Assembly: GCA_002733665.1 (NCBI GenBank)
Contig: NVWM01000008.1
Coordinates: forward strand, 43,979 to 105,645
Source: Lutibacter sp.
GTDB lineage: Bacteria > Bacteroidota > Bacteroidia > Flavobacteriales > Flavobacteriaceae
Reading direction: 5' to 3'
DNA length: 61,667 bases
Shown here: one piece after another, positions 16,979-25,444 of the stretch
Layout of the letters: every line of letters starts with the position of its first letter
How positions within the stretch are numbered: position 1 is the first letter of the stretch
The notes under the pieces: generated by a model
Told to the model about the DNA's origin: nothing
The model's input: only the letters and a program-made list of their open reading frames with translations
Databases searched by the model: none
Program-made: the position numbers and the translations under genes

Positions 16979-17473
16979 ATGCTAAAAAAATTGTTACTTC
17001 TTGGTTTAATGATTACCCTAAATTGTAATTCACAAACTAATAATCTTATTGGTAAAACCTATGTCGGAGAAGTTGGTTGGATGTGTATAGAAATGGCAAC
17101 TGATGATTGTGCAGGAGAAACCTATTTTTTAGAACTTACTATAAATGAAAAGATGTTTTAATCAAACAAAAAACGAAGGAAATAATAACGTGTAAAAAAG
17201 ATGAAATATCGTATCGTACTCTTGGTCGTTACTTATTTAGACAATCTAAAGGAATACTAATTATTGAAAATGATTCAACAAATTCTGATTATAAATTAAT
17301 TTCATTAAAAATAAAAAATAATAAAATCTTAGGAAGCGTTGAAATTTTCGGAAAGATAGAAGATAAAGTTTTTATTGAACACTGAGTATATATCAATTGT
17401 CGAAACAATATGTGAAGAAACACCAGAACCTAATCCTTGCGTTGGTCAGCAAATATATAAATATAAAATATGA
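16979..17473 (+). pseudogene. Frameshifted small lipoprotein or secreted protein gene
   Basis: An intact start (lipoprotein-like signal MLKKLLLLGLMITLNCNSQ) runs into TAA at 17161. Reading on in the next frame gives a coherent continuation from about 17155 (DVLIKQKTKEIITCKKDE to FGKIEDKVFIEH). A second shift near 17380 leads to EYISIVETICEETPEPN and CVGQQIYKYKI, ending at 17473 against the next ATG. Two frameshifts make it a pseudogene of a ~165-residue exported protein, unless they are sequencing errors in A/T runs. Confidence 0.7.
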
Positions 17474-17997
17474 GAAAAATAATCATTTCAATTGTATTAC
17501 TTATTTCGATACAGCTACAAGCACAAAAAACATTCAATTATGAACATCCTCATTTTGAATTTGAAAATCTAATTGGAGTATCATCTGATTTTAAACAGTT
17601 TGCAAACTATGATATAGAATTATTAACAGGAGTTGATATATCAAAATTGAAATTTGAGAAGTATAATGAAAAAGCGGGTGAAGGTCTAAAAGGTAAATTT
17701 TATTTTGATGTTCCATTTTATGTAAATAAAGAAATCTCAATAGAAAGCGACTTTGTTTTTGCTTTATTTAGCAATGTTTCTTGGTTAATCTTAAACAATA
17801 AAAAAGAAAAAATTGTAAAATCTTTTGGGTATATAAAAAATGAAAAACAAGAAACTGTTGGTACAGTACAAAATAATTCAAATTTAACAGAACCTATTTC
17901 TAAACCAGGAAATTATTATATTCGATTTATCCTAGACGAAAAACCTATTAAAGAGAATATTGTATTTGTTTTCTTATCTATGATTACAACGGAATAA
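17470..17997 (+). CDS. Hypothetical secreted protein
   Basis: 175 residues with a signal peptide (cleavage near QLQAQ). The mature protein is beta-rich (GKFYFDVPFYV, DFVFALFSNVSWLILN, NYYIRFILDE) and may form a sandwich fold. Its ATG overlaps the end of the preceding pseudogene, so the two were one operon. No family recognised. Confidence 0.65.
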   Translation: MRKIIISIVLLISIQLQAQKTFNYEHPHFEFENLIGVSSDFKQFANYDIELLTGVDISKLKFEKYNEKAGEGLKGKFYFDVPFYVNKEISIESDFVFALFSNVSWLILNNKKEKIVKSFGYIKNEKQETVGTVQNNSNLTEPISKPGNYYIRFILDEKPIKENIVFVFLSMITTE

Positions 17998-18006
17998 GCA
18001 CACTTA

Positions 18007-18132
18007 CCAATAAAGTATAAAATTAATTATTGGTAAAAGTCTATTTACGAAAGCCCTCACGGATTTTCTATTCAGTTTTTATTTGCTAAATTTGAGGATT
18101 AATTAAGGCAACAAACCATATACAAACACGTT
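18007..18132. repeat. attC-like site 10 (type B, left core mutated)
   Basis: The right end AACAAACCATATACAAACACGTT is intact. The left core AAC has decayed (CCAATAAAGTATAAAATTAATT). The interior keeps the type B features (ACGAAAG, GATTTTCTATTC, TTGCTAAATTTGAGG). Confidence 0.65.
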
Positions 18133-18155
18133 GGCTTTAATTTAAAACGTACCAT

Positions 18156-18257
18156 TATCGTATCCTACCGTATAATTTCTTCAAAACATATATCGTATCA
18201 TTATCGTATATTTTCGTATCTTATCGTATCATTATTGAAATATTTTCACTAATTTTG
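18156..18257 (+). promoter_or_regulatory. Helically phased TATCGTAT repeats and -7 box upstream of the fic gene
   Basis: Six copies of an octamer TATCGTAT or a one-base variant start at 18156, 18166, 18191, 18202, 18212 and 18222. The spacing within the two groups is 10-11 bp, one DNA turn. A -7 box TAATTTTG (18250-18257) follows 20 bp after the last copy. The array lies in the -33 region and upstream, as expected for an operator bound co-operatively on one DNA face. The binding protein is unknown; autoregulation by the Fic protein's winged helix is one option. Confidence 0.65.
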
Positions 18258-18264
18258 TTAGTAT

Positions 18265-19302
18265 ATGAACCAAGTACACACATTAAACATTGAAATTGGC
18301 TGGAAATTAATTTCAATCATTAGTAAAATAGACAGATTTGATGCGGAATGGACATCAATCGAAAAAAAAGAAGGTCAAAGTTTAAAGCAATTAAAAGCAA
18401 TAGCAACTGTAAGAAGTGTAGGTGCATCTACAAGAATTGAAGGTTCGAAAATGAGCAATGAAGAAGTAGATGTTCTTTTAAGTGATTTAACAATCGATAA
18501 ATTAGAAGATAGAGATTCTCAAGAAGTTGCTGGATATTTTGAAGTTTTAGGTTTAATTTCTGAATCATATGACGGAATTGACATAACGGAAAGTTCACTC
18601 AAAAATTTGCACAATAGATTGTTAAAGTATAGCACTAAAGATAATTGGCATAAAGGAAATTACAAACAACTAAGCAATAGTGTAGAAGCTACATTCCCAG
18701 ATAGCACAACTCAAATAATTTTTAAAACAGCGACACCTGGAATAGAAACTGAAGATGCTATGAGGGCATTAATAGAATGGTATGTTAATGACAACGAAAC
18801 ACATCCATTAGTTAAGACTGCAATATTTTGTTATGAATTTGTAAGTGTTCATCCATTTCAAGATGGTAATGGTCGACTTAGCAGATTGCTTTCCTCCTTA
18901 TTGCTTATCAAAGATGGTTATAAATGGATTCAATATGTAAGTCTTGAGCATGAAATAGAAAATCGAAAAGTAGAATATTATCAAGAATTAAGAAAATGTC
19001 AAGCACAACGTCCTGGAGAAGAAATTACTTCATGGATATGTTTTTTCTTTGATGCATTAATCAATATTCAAAATCAACTGATTGCAAAACTTAATACACA
19101 AGGAGTAGAATCAAGCCTTTCACCAAAAGAAAAATCTATTTTAGTATTTATTGCAGATCATCCTGGAACGAAATCAGGAGGAATAGCAACTAAACTAAAT
19201 ATTCCAAACCCAACAGTTAAGAAAATACTTTCTGTACTTGTGAATAAAAACCTCATTGAAAAATATGGTTCTGGTCCAGGAACAAATTATGGAATAAAAT
19301 AG
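18265..19302 (+). CDS. Fic-family protein with class II inhibitory helix and C-terminal winged helix
   Basis: 345 residues. The Fic core motif is HPFQDGNGRLSR (catalytic His196). An N-terminal inhibitory motif, STRIEG (55-60), fits (S/T)xxxE(G/N), so the active site is auto-inhibited. The C-terminal ~60 residues form a winged helix (IPNPTVKKILSVLVNKNLIEKYG). Fic proteins transfer AMP to Ser/Thr/Tyr of a target. This three-part build is common in bacterial stand-alone Fic proteins that may regulate transcription. It is the only gene of cassette 11, which starts GTTGGCTTTAA (18130) and has a degraded end. Confidence 0.9.
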   Translation: MNQVHTLNIEIGWKLISIISKIDRFDAEWTSIEKKEGQSLKQLKAIATVRSVGASTRIEGSKMSNEEVDVLLSDLTIDKLEDRDSQEVAGYFEVLGLISESYDGIDITESSLKNLHNRLLKYSTKDNWHKGNYKQLSNSVEATFPDSTTQIIFKTATPGIETEDAMRALIEWYVNDNETHPLVKTAIFCYEFVSVHPFQDGNGRLSRLLSSLLLIKDGYKWIQYVSLEHEIENRKVEYYQELRKCQAQRPGEEITSWICFFFDALINIQNQLIAKLNTQGVESSLSPKEKSILVFIADHPGTKSGGIATKLNIPNPTVKKILSVLVNKNLIEKYGSGPGTNYGIK

Positions 19303-19405
19303 GTCGAGAAATGACTCCAAATATGTACCATCAAAAATAATTATTAAAGACTAAAAAAAACTGAAACCAATTTATGAAAACTGGACCACTAAATCATATA
19401 TGCCT

Positions 19406-19512
19406 GACACCGTATATAATTTATTGCTAGTTCTAGCCTACTTACGAAAATACTCATAGATTTTCTATTCGTTTTTTATTTGCTAAATTTATGGCATATT
19501 GAATCACAACAT
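19406..19512. repeat. attC-like site 11 (type B, decayed)
   Basis: Left end GACACCGTATATAATTTATTGC (AAC mutated to GAC). The middle keeps GATTTTCTATTC and TTGCTAAATTTA. The right end reads CACAACATTTGACTG in place of CACAAACACGTT. Recognisable by alignment to type B only. Confidence 0.55.
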
Positions 19513-19520
19513 TTGACTGA

Positions 19521-20252
19521 ATGAAAGAACAAGAAGAATTAGAATATTGCAAAAAATGTAAAAAAGAATCTAGCGACAATTATTGTTCTAACTGTGGTAC
19601 TTCAAAAGAATTAAAAAGAATAAATAAGCAATATATAATAGACGAAGTAGGAAGTATTTTAAACTTCGATAAAGGTATCTTCTATACGACCAAAGAACTC
19701 TTAATAAGACCTGGAAAAACGGTTAAAGAATTTGTACTTAATGACAGAAATCGTCTTGTAAAACCTATTGTTTTTATTATAATTTGCTCTTTGATTTATA
19801 CCATTTCCCAACAGATATTTCAGTTTGAAGATGGTTATGTAAATTATTCATTCGATAAAGATTCTGCTTCTACAACTATTTTTGATTGGGTTACAGCGAA
19901 CTATGGTTATTCCAATTTTTTAATATCCATTTTTATTGCACTTTGGATTAAAATATTTTTCAGAAAAAGTGCTTATAATTTTTTTGAAATACTAATTCTA
20001 CTGTGTTTTGTAATGGGAAGCGGAATGCTTATATTCTCTCTTTTTGGTATTATTGATAGCTACACAACGTTAAAAATTGTTGATAAAGGTTTCTTTATTG
20101 GTGTCGTCTACATTATCTGGGCAATTGCACAATTCTTTGAAGGTAAAAGGGTTATTAATTTTTTAAAAGCCATGTTCTCTTACTCTTTGGGTATCATGAC
20201 ATTTACTATAGCAGTGCTATTAATTGGTTTTTTGATTGATTTCATAAAATGA
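19521..20252 (+). CDS. DUF3667 family membrane protein with zinc ribbon
   Basis: 243 residues. An N-terminal zinc ribbon (CKKCKKESSDNYCSNCG) is followed by the DUF3667 signature (LLIRPGKTVKEF, then RLVKPIVFIIICSLIY). There are about five transmembrane segments. This family is widespread in Bacteroidota and has no known function. Genes of this type sit in cassettes as well as in the core genome. The 164 bp downstream (20253-20416) hold no gene I can support and no clear attC-like site. Confidence 0.8.
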   Translation: MKEQEELEYCKKCKKESSDNYCSNCGTSKELKRINKQYIIDEVGSILNFDKGIFYTTKELLIRPGKTVKEFVLNDRNRLVKPIVFIIICSLIYTISQQIFQFEDGYVNYSFDKDSASTTIFDWVTANYGYSNFLISIFIALWIKIFFRKSAYNFFEILILLCFVMGSGMLIFSLFGIIDSYTTLKIVDKGFFIGVVYIIWAIAQFFEGKRVINFLKAMFSYSLGIMTFTIAVLLIGFLIDFIK

Positions 20253-20416
20253 GAATTGCTAAATTAGTCGTTACTAGTTATGCCTAAAACGAGGGTCATT
20301 AAATAAAAAAAATAGCTACTGATATTAACTAATGAAATTACTCAAAAATTTAAAGAAGGTATTTTAGAGTACGCCAACATATAAATTTTTTACAAACTGA
20401 AAAAAGTAAAATTATA

Positions 20417-21034
20417 ATGAAAATAGAGAGAAAGAAACATTGGGAAACAGTCTATGAAACTAAAAATCCTGACCAAGTAAGTTGGACACAAGAGATACCG
20501 AAAACTTCACTAGAATTGATACTTTCATTTGGTCTTAGTAAAACGGCAAGGATAATTGATATTGGCGGAGGCGATAGTAAACTTGTAGATTGTTTGCTTG
20601 ATGAAGGATTTGAAAATGTTACTGTACTTGACATTTCGGCGATATCACTTGAAAAAGCAAAAAAACGACTTGGAGAAAAAGCAACTAAAGTAAATTGGAT
20701 TGTAAGCGACATTACAAACTTTGAACCAACTATGATTTTTGATGTATGGCATGACAGAGCAACCTTTCATTTTCTTACTACAACTGAACAAATAAAAAAA
20801 TATATTGAAACGGCAAGAAAATCTGTAAGCGGATATTTAACAATCGGTACTTTTTCAGAAAATGGGCCTACAAAATGTAGTGGCCTCGAAATAAAACAAT
20901 ACAATGAAAACGAAATGGAAACAGTATTTAAAGGTGGATTTGACAAAATAATGTGTGTGACTGAAGATCACTTAACACCATTTGATACTAAACAGAATTT
21001 CTTGTTTTGTAGTTTTAAAAGACAATTGAACTAA
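20417..21034 (+). CDS. Class I SAM-dependent methyltransferase
   Basis: 205 residues. It has an N-terminal HWETVYETKNPDQVSW, typical of a small methyltransferase group, then motif I IIDIGGGDSKLVDCLL (around residue 46) and motif II VTVLDISAISLEKAK. A conserved DVWHDRATFHFLT stands at the substrate end. The substrate is unknown; relatives act on small molecules or metalloids. It lies after the DUF3667 gene in the decayed part of the array. Whether they shared a cassette is unclear because no site separates them. Confidence 0.85.
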   Translation: MKIERKKHWETVYETKNPDQVSWTQEIPKTSLELILSFGLSKTARIIDIGGGDSKLVDCLLDEGFENVTVLDISAISLEKAKKRLGEKATKVNWIVSDITNFEPTMIFDVWHDRATFHFLTTTEQIKKYIETARKSVSGYLTIGTFSENGPTKCSGLEIKQYNENEMETVFKGGFDKIMCVTEDHLTPFDTKQNFLFCSFKRQLN

Positions 21035-21047
21035 ATGCAAGTGGCTG

Positions 21048-21172
21048 ATACTATGTGTAATTAATTATAAGATCAATCCTATTTCTAAAAATCCCCTTGG
21101 ATTTTCTATTCGGTTTCTATTTGCTAAATTTGAGGATTAATTAAGGCAACAAACCATATACAACAACATTGT
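21048..21172. repeat. attC-like site 12 (type B, decayed)
   Basis: Interior and right half match site 10 closely (GATTTTCTATTCGG, TTGCTAAATTTGAGGATTAATTAAGG, AACAAACCATATACAA). The cores have decayed (GATACTATGTGTAATTAATT on the left, CAACATTGTCC on the right). Confidence 0.6.
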
Positions 21173-21189
21173 CCATTAAATAAAATTAC

Positions 21190-21648
21190 GTGAATACAGA
21201 ATTTGAAAATAAACTTGATTGCTTGTTAAGGTCAGTAACTACTTCGCCTGAAGATGAAGAGTGGTTTTTCCCTGCAGTAAAAGAGTTAATTGAAAAGTTT
21301 GGGCCAGATAAAGTTAGAGAATTTGTTCAAACCAAGCCGACATCAATATATATAACAACTTTATTAATTAAGGCAGGTCTAAAAGGAGTAGACGAATCTT
21401 TATTATTAGAACACTTAAATAAAATAGATGAAGATGAAGTTTATGATGCAGCGCTTTCTTTAGCAATATATGGACATTCTTTAGGGTTTGAAATACTTTA
21501 TGAATTTGCTAATGAGTCTCATAAATTATCTAAGCATATAATTCCGAAATTAGATATTCTTCCTGACTTAAAGTTTATCCATCATCCAAAGGCGAAAGAA
21601 TTAAAAGTATATATAGAAAATAAATATTCTGATATAAATATTAAATAA
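21190..21648 (+). CDS. Hypothetical soluble helical protein (GTG start)
   Basis: 152 residues beginning at GTG 21190, the first possible start after the repeat. The sequence is acidic and all-helical (FPAVKELIEKFGPDKVREF, ALSLAIYGHSLGFEILYEF), suggesting a HEAT- or TPR-like fold. No family recognised. Cassette cargo in the decayed half. Confidence 0.6.
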   Translation: MNTEFENKLDCLLRSVTTSPEDEEWFFPAVKELIEKFGPDKVREFVQTKPTSIYITTLLIKAGLKGVDESLLLEHLNKIDEDEVYDAALSLAIYGHSLGFEILYEFANESHKLSKHIIPKLDILPDLKFIHHPKAKELKVYIENKYSDINIK

Positions 21649-21657
21649 TAACAAGTC

Positions 21658-21757
21658 TACAACACCAATAAAATTAATTGCTTGTACAAATTTAAATTCA
21701 AAGATCCTCTCGGATTTTCTATTTGCTAAATTTGAGCAACTAATTATATCTAAATCC
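21658..21757. repeat. attC-like site 13 (type B remnant), right end of the array
   Basis: The left end CAACACCAATAAAATTAATTGC is good. The middle is shortened (GATTTTCTATTTGCTAAATTTGAG) and the right end, CAACTAATTATATCTAAATCCGTT, keeps a CCGTT core six bases before the GNAT start codon. This is the last recognisable site, so the array ends here or after the GNAT gene. Confidence 0.6.
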
Positions 21758-21762
21758 GTTCT

Positions 21763-22287
21763 ATGAACCAAATACGATTAAAAAATACTTCAGATACTTT
21801 TTTCTCTGATGCATGGGAACTTTATCAAGAAGCCTTTCCTAAAGAAGAACGGAAATTATTGGATGCACAAACTCGTGTGATGAGTAATCCTTTGTATCAT
21901 TATGATGTCGTGATTGTTGACAACCAATTGATAGGCTTTCTATTATGGTGGGATTTAGATTCGGTACGTTATATAGACCATTTTGCAACCGTCAAAGAGC
22001 AACGAAATAAAGGATATGGGAAATCAATCCTTGAAAATTTTATGAGTCTTAATGATAAACCAGTTTTATTGGAAGTTGAATTGCCAGAATCGAGTATCAA
22101 TAGACGCAGAATAAAATTTTATGAAAGAATTGGATTTAAATTGAATAAACATCATTATGAATTGCCAGTTTTTAATGAGGGTGAACCTCCATTACAATTG
22201 TTATTGATGACCTATCCTAGATCCATTTCTAAAGATGAAGTTGAGCAATTTGTAAGAACATGTCATCCGATTGTTTTTAGTGAATAA
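21763..22287 (+). CDS. GNAT-family N-acetyltransferase
   Basis: 174 residues. The acetyl-CoA-binding segment is VKEQRNKGYGKSILENF (R/Q-x-x-G-x-G/A around residue 80), followed by an LEVELPESSINRRRIKFYERIGF motif typical of the fold. It acetylates an unknown amine. It starts six bases after the last array site and ends before a hairpin terminator, so it is either the oldest cassette gene or the first chromosomal gene. Confidence 0.85.
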   Translation: MNQIRLKNTSDTFFSDAWELYQEAFPKEERKLLDAQTRVMSNPLYHYDVVIVDNQLIGFLLWWDLDSVRYIDHFATVKEQRNKGYGKSILENFMSLNDKPVLLEVELPESSINRRRIKFYERIGFKLNKHHYELPVFNEGEPPLQLLLMTYPRSISKDEVEQFVRTCHPIVFSE

Positions 22288-22353
22288 TCCTCAAAGTCTA
22301 TAGCTTTACAAAATCATATAAAGAATCTATTATTAAAAAAAAACAGATAAAAC

Positions 22354-22394
22354 GAAAGCGAACATAAAAAATATCTCATGTTCGTTTTCTTTTT
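22354..22394 (+). terminator. Hairpin terminator after the GNAT gene
   Basis: Arms GAAAGCGAACAT (22354-22365) and ATGTTCGTTTTC (22378-22389) with one mismatch, followed by a T-rich tract. It closes the cassette region transcriptionally. Confidence 0.6.
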
Positions 22395-22434
22395 GCTATT
22401 TTAGCTCTATAACCTATAATTATTAGAAAAAAAT

Positions 22435-23067
22435 ATGAAAAAAGTAACCTTGGTATTATTTTGTTTGTCATCATTTTTAATTGCTCATACTCAACAAAAG
22501 GCAATAACTGAAATAGGAGAAGAGGTCATTCTCTATGATAATGGTACTTGGAAGTATCAGAACCAAGAGGATTTTGAAGAGACGGAAATCCCTACGAATA
22601 CGATGCAATTCACTAAAGGTGAGAATGCTACTTTCTTGCTTAAAAGCAGTAAGTTTGATGTAGGCTTTTGGATAAACCCTAAAAAATGGTCTTTTGAAAA
22701 AGCAATAAATAATTCTGATGCAGAATATGAACTTACCTTAAAAGATGGTGATTTATATTCCATGATTTTAACAGAAAAAATTGAGATTCCAATTGAAAAA
22801 TTAAGATCAATTGCACTAGAAAACGCGAAAGTATCAGCACCAGATATAGAAGTTGTAAAAGAAGAATATAGAATTGTGAATGGTACTAAAGTATTGCTAT
22901 TGCAAATGAATGGTACTATACAAGGAATTGAATTTTCTTATTATGGTTATTATTTCTCTAGCGACAAAGGAACTCTTCAATTTATAACATACACCTCACA
23001 GAGTTTACTGAATGAGTATAAAGGCGAATGTGAAGAATTATTAAATGGCTTTGTTGTAATAGACTAA
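22435..23067 (+). CDS. Hypothetical secreted protein
   Basis: 210 residues with a signal peptide (cleavage after IAHTQ). The mature start ITEIGEEVILYDNGTWKY is a short motif common at the N-terminus of exported Bacteroidota proteins of unknown function. The rest is strand-rich with no catalytic motif. 12 bp upstream of the cyclophilin gene and probably co-transcribed. Confidence 0.7.
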   Translation: MKKVTLVLFCLSSFLIAHTQQKAITEIGEEVILYDNGTWKYQNQEDFEETEIPTNTMQFTKGENATFLLKSSKFDVGFWINPKKWSFEKAINNSDAEYELTLKDGDLYSMILTEKIEIPIEKLRSIALENAKVSAPDIEVVKEEYRIVNGTKVLLLQMNGTIQGIEFSYYGYYFSSDKGTLQFITYTSQSLLNEYKGECEELLNGFVVID

Positions 23068-23079
23068 AAACGAATCAAA

Positions 23080-23910
23080 ATGAAAAAATCACTTAAAATA
23101 TTTTCTTTATTATTTTTGTTAATAGTTTTAGTCAATTGCAATTCCAAAACTACAAAACCAGAAGATATCAAAAGAACAAGTTTAGAACTCGTAACCGACA
23201 AGGGTACAATGGTTATTGAATTGTACAATGAAACTCCTAAACACCGAGATAATTTTATAAAACTAGCCAAGGAAGGTGCATATGATAGTTTGCTATTTCA
23301 TCGTGTTATTAATAAGTTTATGGTACAAGCAGGAGATCCAGACAGTAAAAACGCGAAGCCTCAAGACACACTAGGAAATGGTGGCTTGACTTATAAAGTT
23401 GATGCTGAGTTTCATCCAGATTTATTTCATAAAAGAGGAGTCTTAGGCGCGGCTAGAGATGGAAATCCTGAAAGAGCCTCTAGTGCTATGCAATTTTATA
23501 TTGTGCAAGGAAGAGTGAAAAATGACAGTTTAATTGATAAAGATCAAAAGCGAATCAATGAATGGTTGGCTGATCATTTTTCAAACAATCATCCAGCCAA
23601 TAAATCAGTTTTGGATTCACTGCAAAAAGCAATTGATAATGAAAACGAAAAAAACTACAAACGATTTAATGACAGTCTAAAGAAATTGGCGGAGAATTTT
23701 ACGGACTTTAAAAAATATACAATTCCAGAATCACATCGTGAAGTTTATAGAACGATAGGAGGAACGCCACATTTAGATCAGAATTATACTGTTTTTGGTG
23801 AAGTGGTAAAAGGTCTTGAAGTCATAGATTCTATCGCGGTTGTTAAAACTGGCGTGTATGATCGTCCAAAACAAGACTTGAGAATTCTTTCTGTTAGTTT
23901 ATTGAAATAG
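23080..23910 (+). CDS. Cyclophilin-type peptidyl-prolyl cis-trans isomerase, lipoprotein
   Basis: 276 residues. The lipobox (LIVLVNC, Cys near residue 22) anchors it to a membrane facing the periplasm. Cyclophilin blocks: FHRVINKFMVQAGDP, GALGAA-like GVLGAARDGNPERASSAMQFYI, and a final FGEVVKGLEVIDSIA. A ~75-residue helical insertion (about 160-235) between the core strands is typical of Bacteroidota lipoprotein cyclophilins. It catalyses proline isomerisation during folding of exported proteins. Confidence 0.9.
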   Translation: MKKSLKIFSLLFLLIVLVNCNSKTTKPEDIKRTSLELVTDKGTMVIELYNETPKHRDNFIKLAKEGAYDSLLFHRVINKFMVQAGDPDSKNAKPQDTLGNGGLTYKVDAEFHPDLFHKRGVLGAARDGNPERASSAMQFYIVQGRVKNDSLIDKDQKRINEWLADHFSNNHPANKSVLDSLQKAIDNENEKNYKRFNDSLKKLAENFTDFKKYTIPESHREVYRTIGGTPHLDQNYTVFGEVVKGLEVIDSIAVVKTGVYDRPKQDLRILSVSLLK

Positions 23911-24007
23911 TTTTTTGATTATAAATTATTCATATTGTTTGGTTTATTATTAATAAAATTAGTTCTTGTGCCAAGTAACAATATCAATTAATAACCACAT
24001 ATTTTTT

Positions 24008-24796
24008 ATGAAAAAAACAACCTTATTTTTAACGTTCCTTTTAGTAATTATTTATTCTAACAAATCTTATAGCCAATTAGATTTTAATTTAGTTGATATA
24101 AAAAATAATAAAACAATTGCATTCAATGATATTTTTGAAACATACGATATAGATAAAAACCTTCCTACAATGCTTATTACATGGAGTGGTAATTGGTGTG
24201 CTCCATGTGTAAGATTAATTAATCGTTATAATGATTGTGATTTATCAATGATGAATATTATAACTGTTAATGTTGATTCGGAGAATACAGTAGAAAGTGT
24301 ATTAGATGAAGGGTATCACTTGAAATGGAATAAAATGTTTAATTTTCATGCTAATATTGGTAGTGATAAAAAAGGATTTGATAATATATTTAATGTTTCA
24401 TCTGCTCCATTAATATTATATTTTGATAAAGAGAATGTTTCTGACGCCTTAATTTCTTATGGCTTAGACCCATATAAACTCATTCAAAATGGTCGAATTG
24501 ATGACATTAAATTTATATGGAATAGTTCAATAGATTTAAATGAATTGGCTTGGGAAGCATATGGATATGAAGAGGATTTAGTTGAAATAGAAAAAGCAAA
24601 AGGATGGGTGCTTCGTTCAATAGAGTTAGATAAAAACTATAGTAATGTTGATACATACGCTTCAATTTTATTTAAATTAGGTGATTATACAAAGGCTTTA
24701 AAGCAAGCAAAACAAGCCATTGAAATAGCAAAAGAAAATGAGCAAGATTACGAGGCTACTACTGAGTTGATAAATAAAATAATTGAAAAATTATAA
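24008..24796 (+). CDS. Exported thioredoxin-like protein with TPR tail
   Basis: 262 residues from the ATG at 24008, which opens a signal peptide (ending NKSYSQ); the frame begins 14 codons earlier but without a signal. The thioredoxin motif WCAPC stands in TWSGNWCAPCVRL (~residue 66). The C-terminus (EAYGYEEDLVEIEKAKGWVLRS, then LGDYTKALKQAKQAIEIAKEN) is TPR-like. Probably a periplasmic thiol-disulfide oxidoreductase of the TlpA class. Confidence 0.82.
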   Translation: MKKTTLFLTFLLVIIYSNKSYSQLDFNLVDIKNNKTIAFNDIFETYDIDKNLPTMLITWSGNWCAPCVRLINRYNDCDLSMMNIITVNVDSENTVESVLDEGYHLKWNKMFNFHANIGSDKKGFDNIFNVSSAPLILYFDKENVSDALISYGLDPYKLIQNGRIDDIKFIWNSSIDLNELAWEAYGYEEDLVEIEKAKGWVLRSIELDKNYSNVDTYASILFKLGDYTKALKQAKQAIEIAKENEQDYEATTELINKIIEKL

Positions 24797-24828
24797 ATTT
24801 TTTACACTAAATATTGTATAGTATTTTC

Positions 24829-24885
24829 TTTCAATTTTAAAATTGAAATCAATATGTGTTTATTCGAGTAATATTCATAGTTTTG
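24829..24885 (+). promoter_or_regulatory. Perfect palindrome and -7 box upstream of the dnaJ/KTSC gene
   Basis: TTTCAATTTTAAAATTGAAA (24829-24848) is a perfect 20-bp palindrome that may terminate the preceding gene or act as an operator. A -7 box TAGTTTTG (24878-24885) lies 25 bp before the ATG at 24910. Confidence 0.5.
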
Positions 24886-24909
24886 CACTTCGAATTTGAA
24901 AACAAGAAT

Positions 24910-25356
24910 ATGAAGCGCATCAACGAATACAAAAAACTTTTTAAGGTAGAAAAGGCTATCGATTTGAAGGAGTTAAAGAAGACTTACAGAGGATTGGTAA
25001 AAGAATGGCATCCTGATAAATTTCAAGATGAAGAGAAAAAGGAAGAAGCAGGAGTTGTAAGTTTGAAAATTATTGATGGTTATCACTTTCTTGTTAGTAT
25101 TGCTCCTGAAACTAAAGAGGACAATATTGAAGATTACACTACTACAATTACTGAATCTCAAGTTGCTGATTATCACCATAAAAGTATGTTGTTAGAAGTT
25201 ACTTTTACAGACGGTACAACGTATGAATATTTTGGAGTGAACCGTAAACTTTTCCTAAAATTCATGAATAGTAAATCTATTAATAATTTTGGTAGAAGAA
25301 ATGTTTTCAAATCTTTTCTTTATAGAAAAGTGAGAAAAAATGAAGTGATGGCTTAG
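24910..25356 (+). CDS. J-domain and KTSC-domain protein
   Basis: 148 residues from the ATG at 24910; the upstream extension has no coding character. Residues 1-60 are a truncated J domain with HPD intact (VKEWHPDKF). The C-terminal ~60 residues are a KTSC domain (KSMLLEVTFTDGTTYEYFGV, then FLKFMNSKSINNFG). J domains stimulate Hsp70/DnaK. The KTSC part may bind nucleic acid or a peptide. A common Bacteroidota combination, cytoplasmic. Confidence 0.82.
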   Translation: MKRINEYKKLFKVEKAIDLKELKKTYRGLVKEWHPDKFQDEEKKEEAGVVSLKIIDGYHFLVSIAPETKEDNIEDYTTTITESQVADYHHKSMLLEVTFTDGTTYEYFGVNRKLFLKFMNSKSINNFGRRNVFKSFLYRKVRKNEVMA

Positions 25357-25444
25357 TTTATAAGTTGTTTTTTAATAAGTGTAGGTTAAGTAATCTTCTG
25401 ATTGATAAATATTTACTAACTTAGTCCTTAGAAAAACTAAACTT

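Noticed and set aside
20253-20416. Possible extra decayed recombination site between the DUF3667 and methyltransferase genes
   Set aside because: No stem, AACA/CGTT core or type B interior motif could be recognised, so it is left as unassigned spacer.
557-21757. Regularly recurring repeats as a possible CRISPR array
   Set aside because: The units are 120-190 bp with internal dyads, spacers are whole genes, and no cas genes are present.
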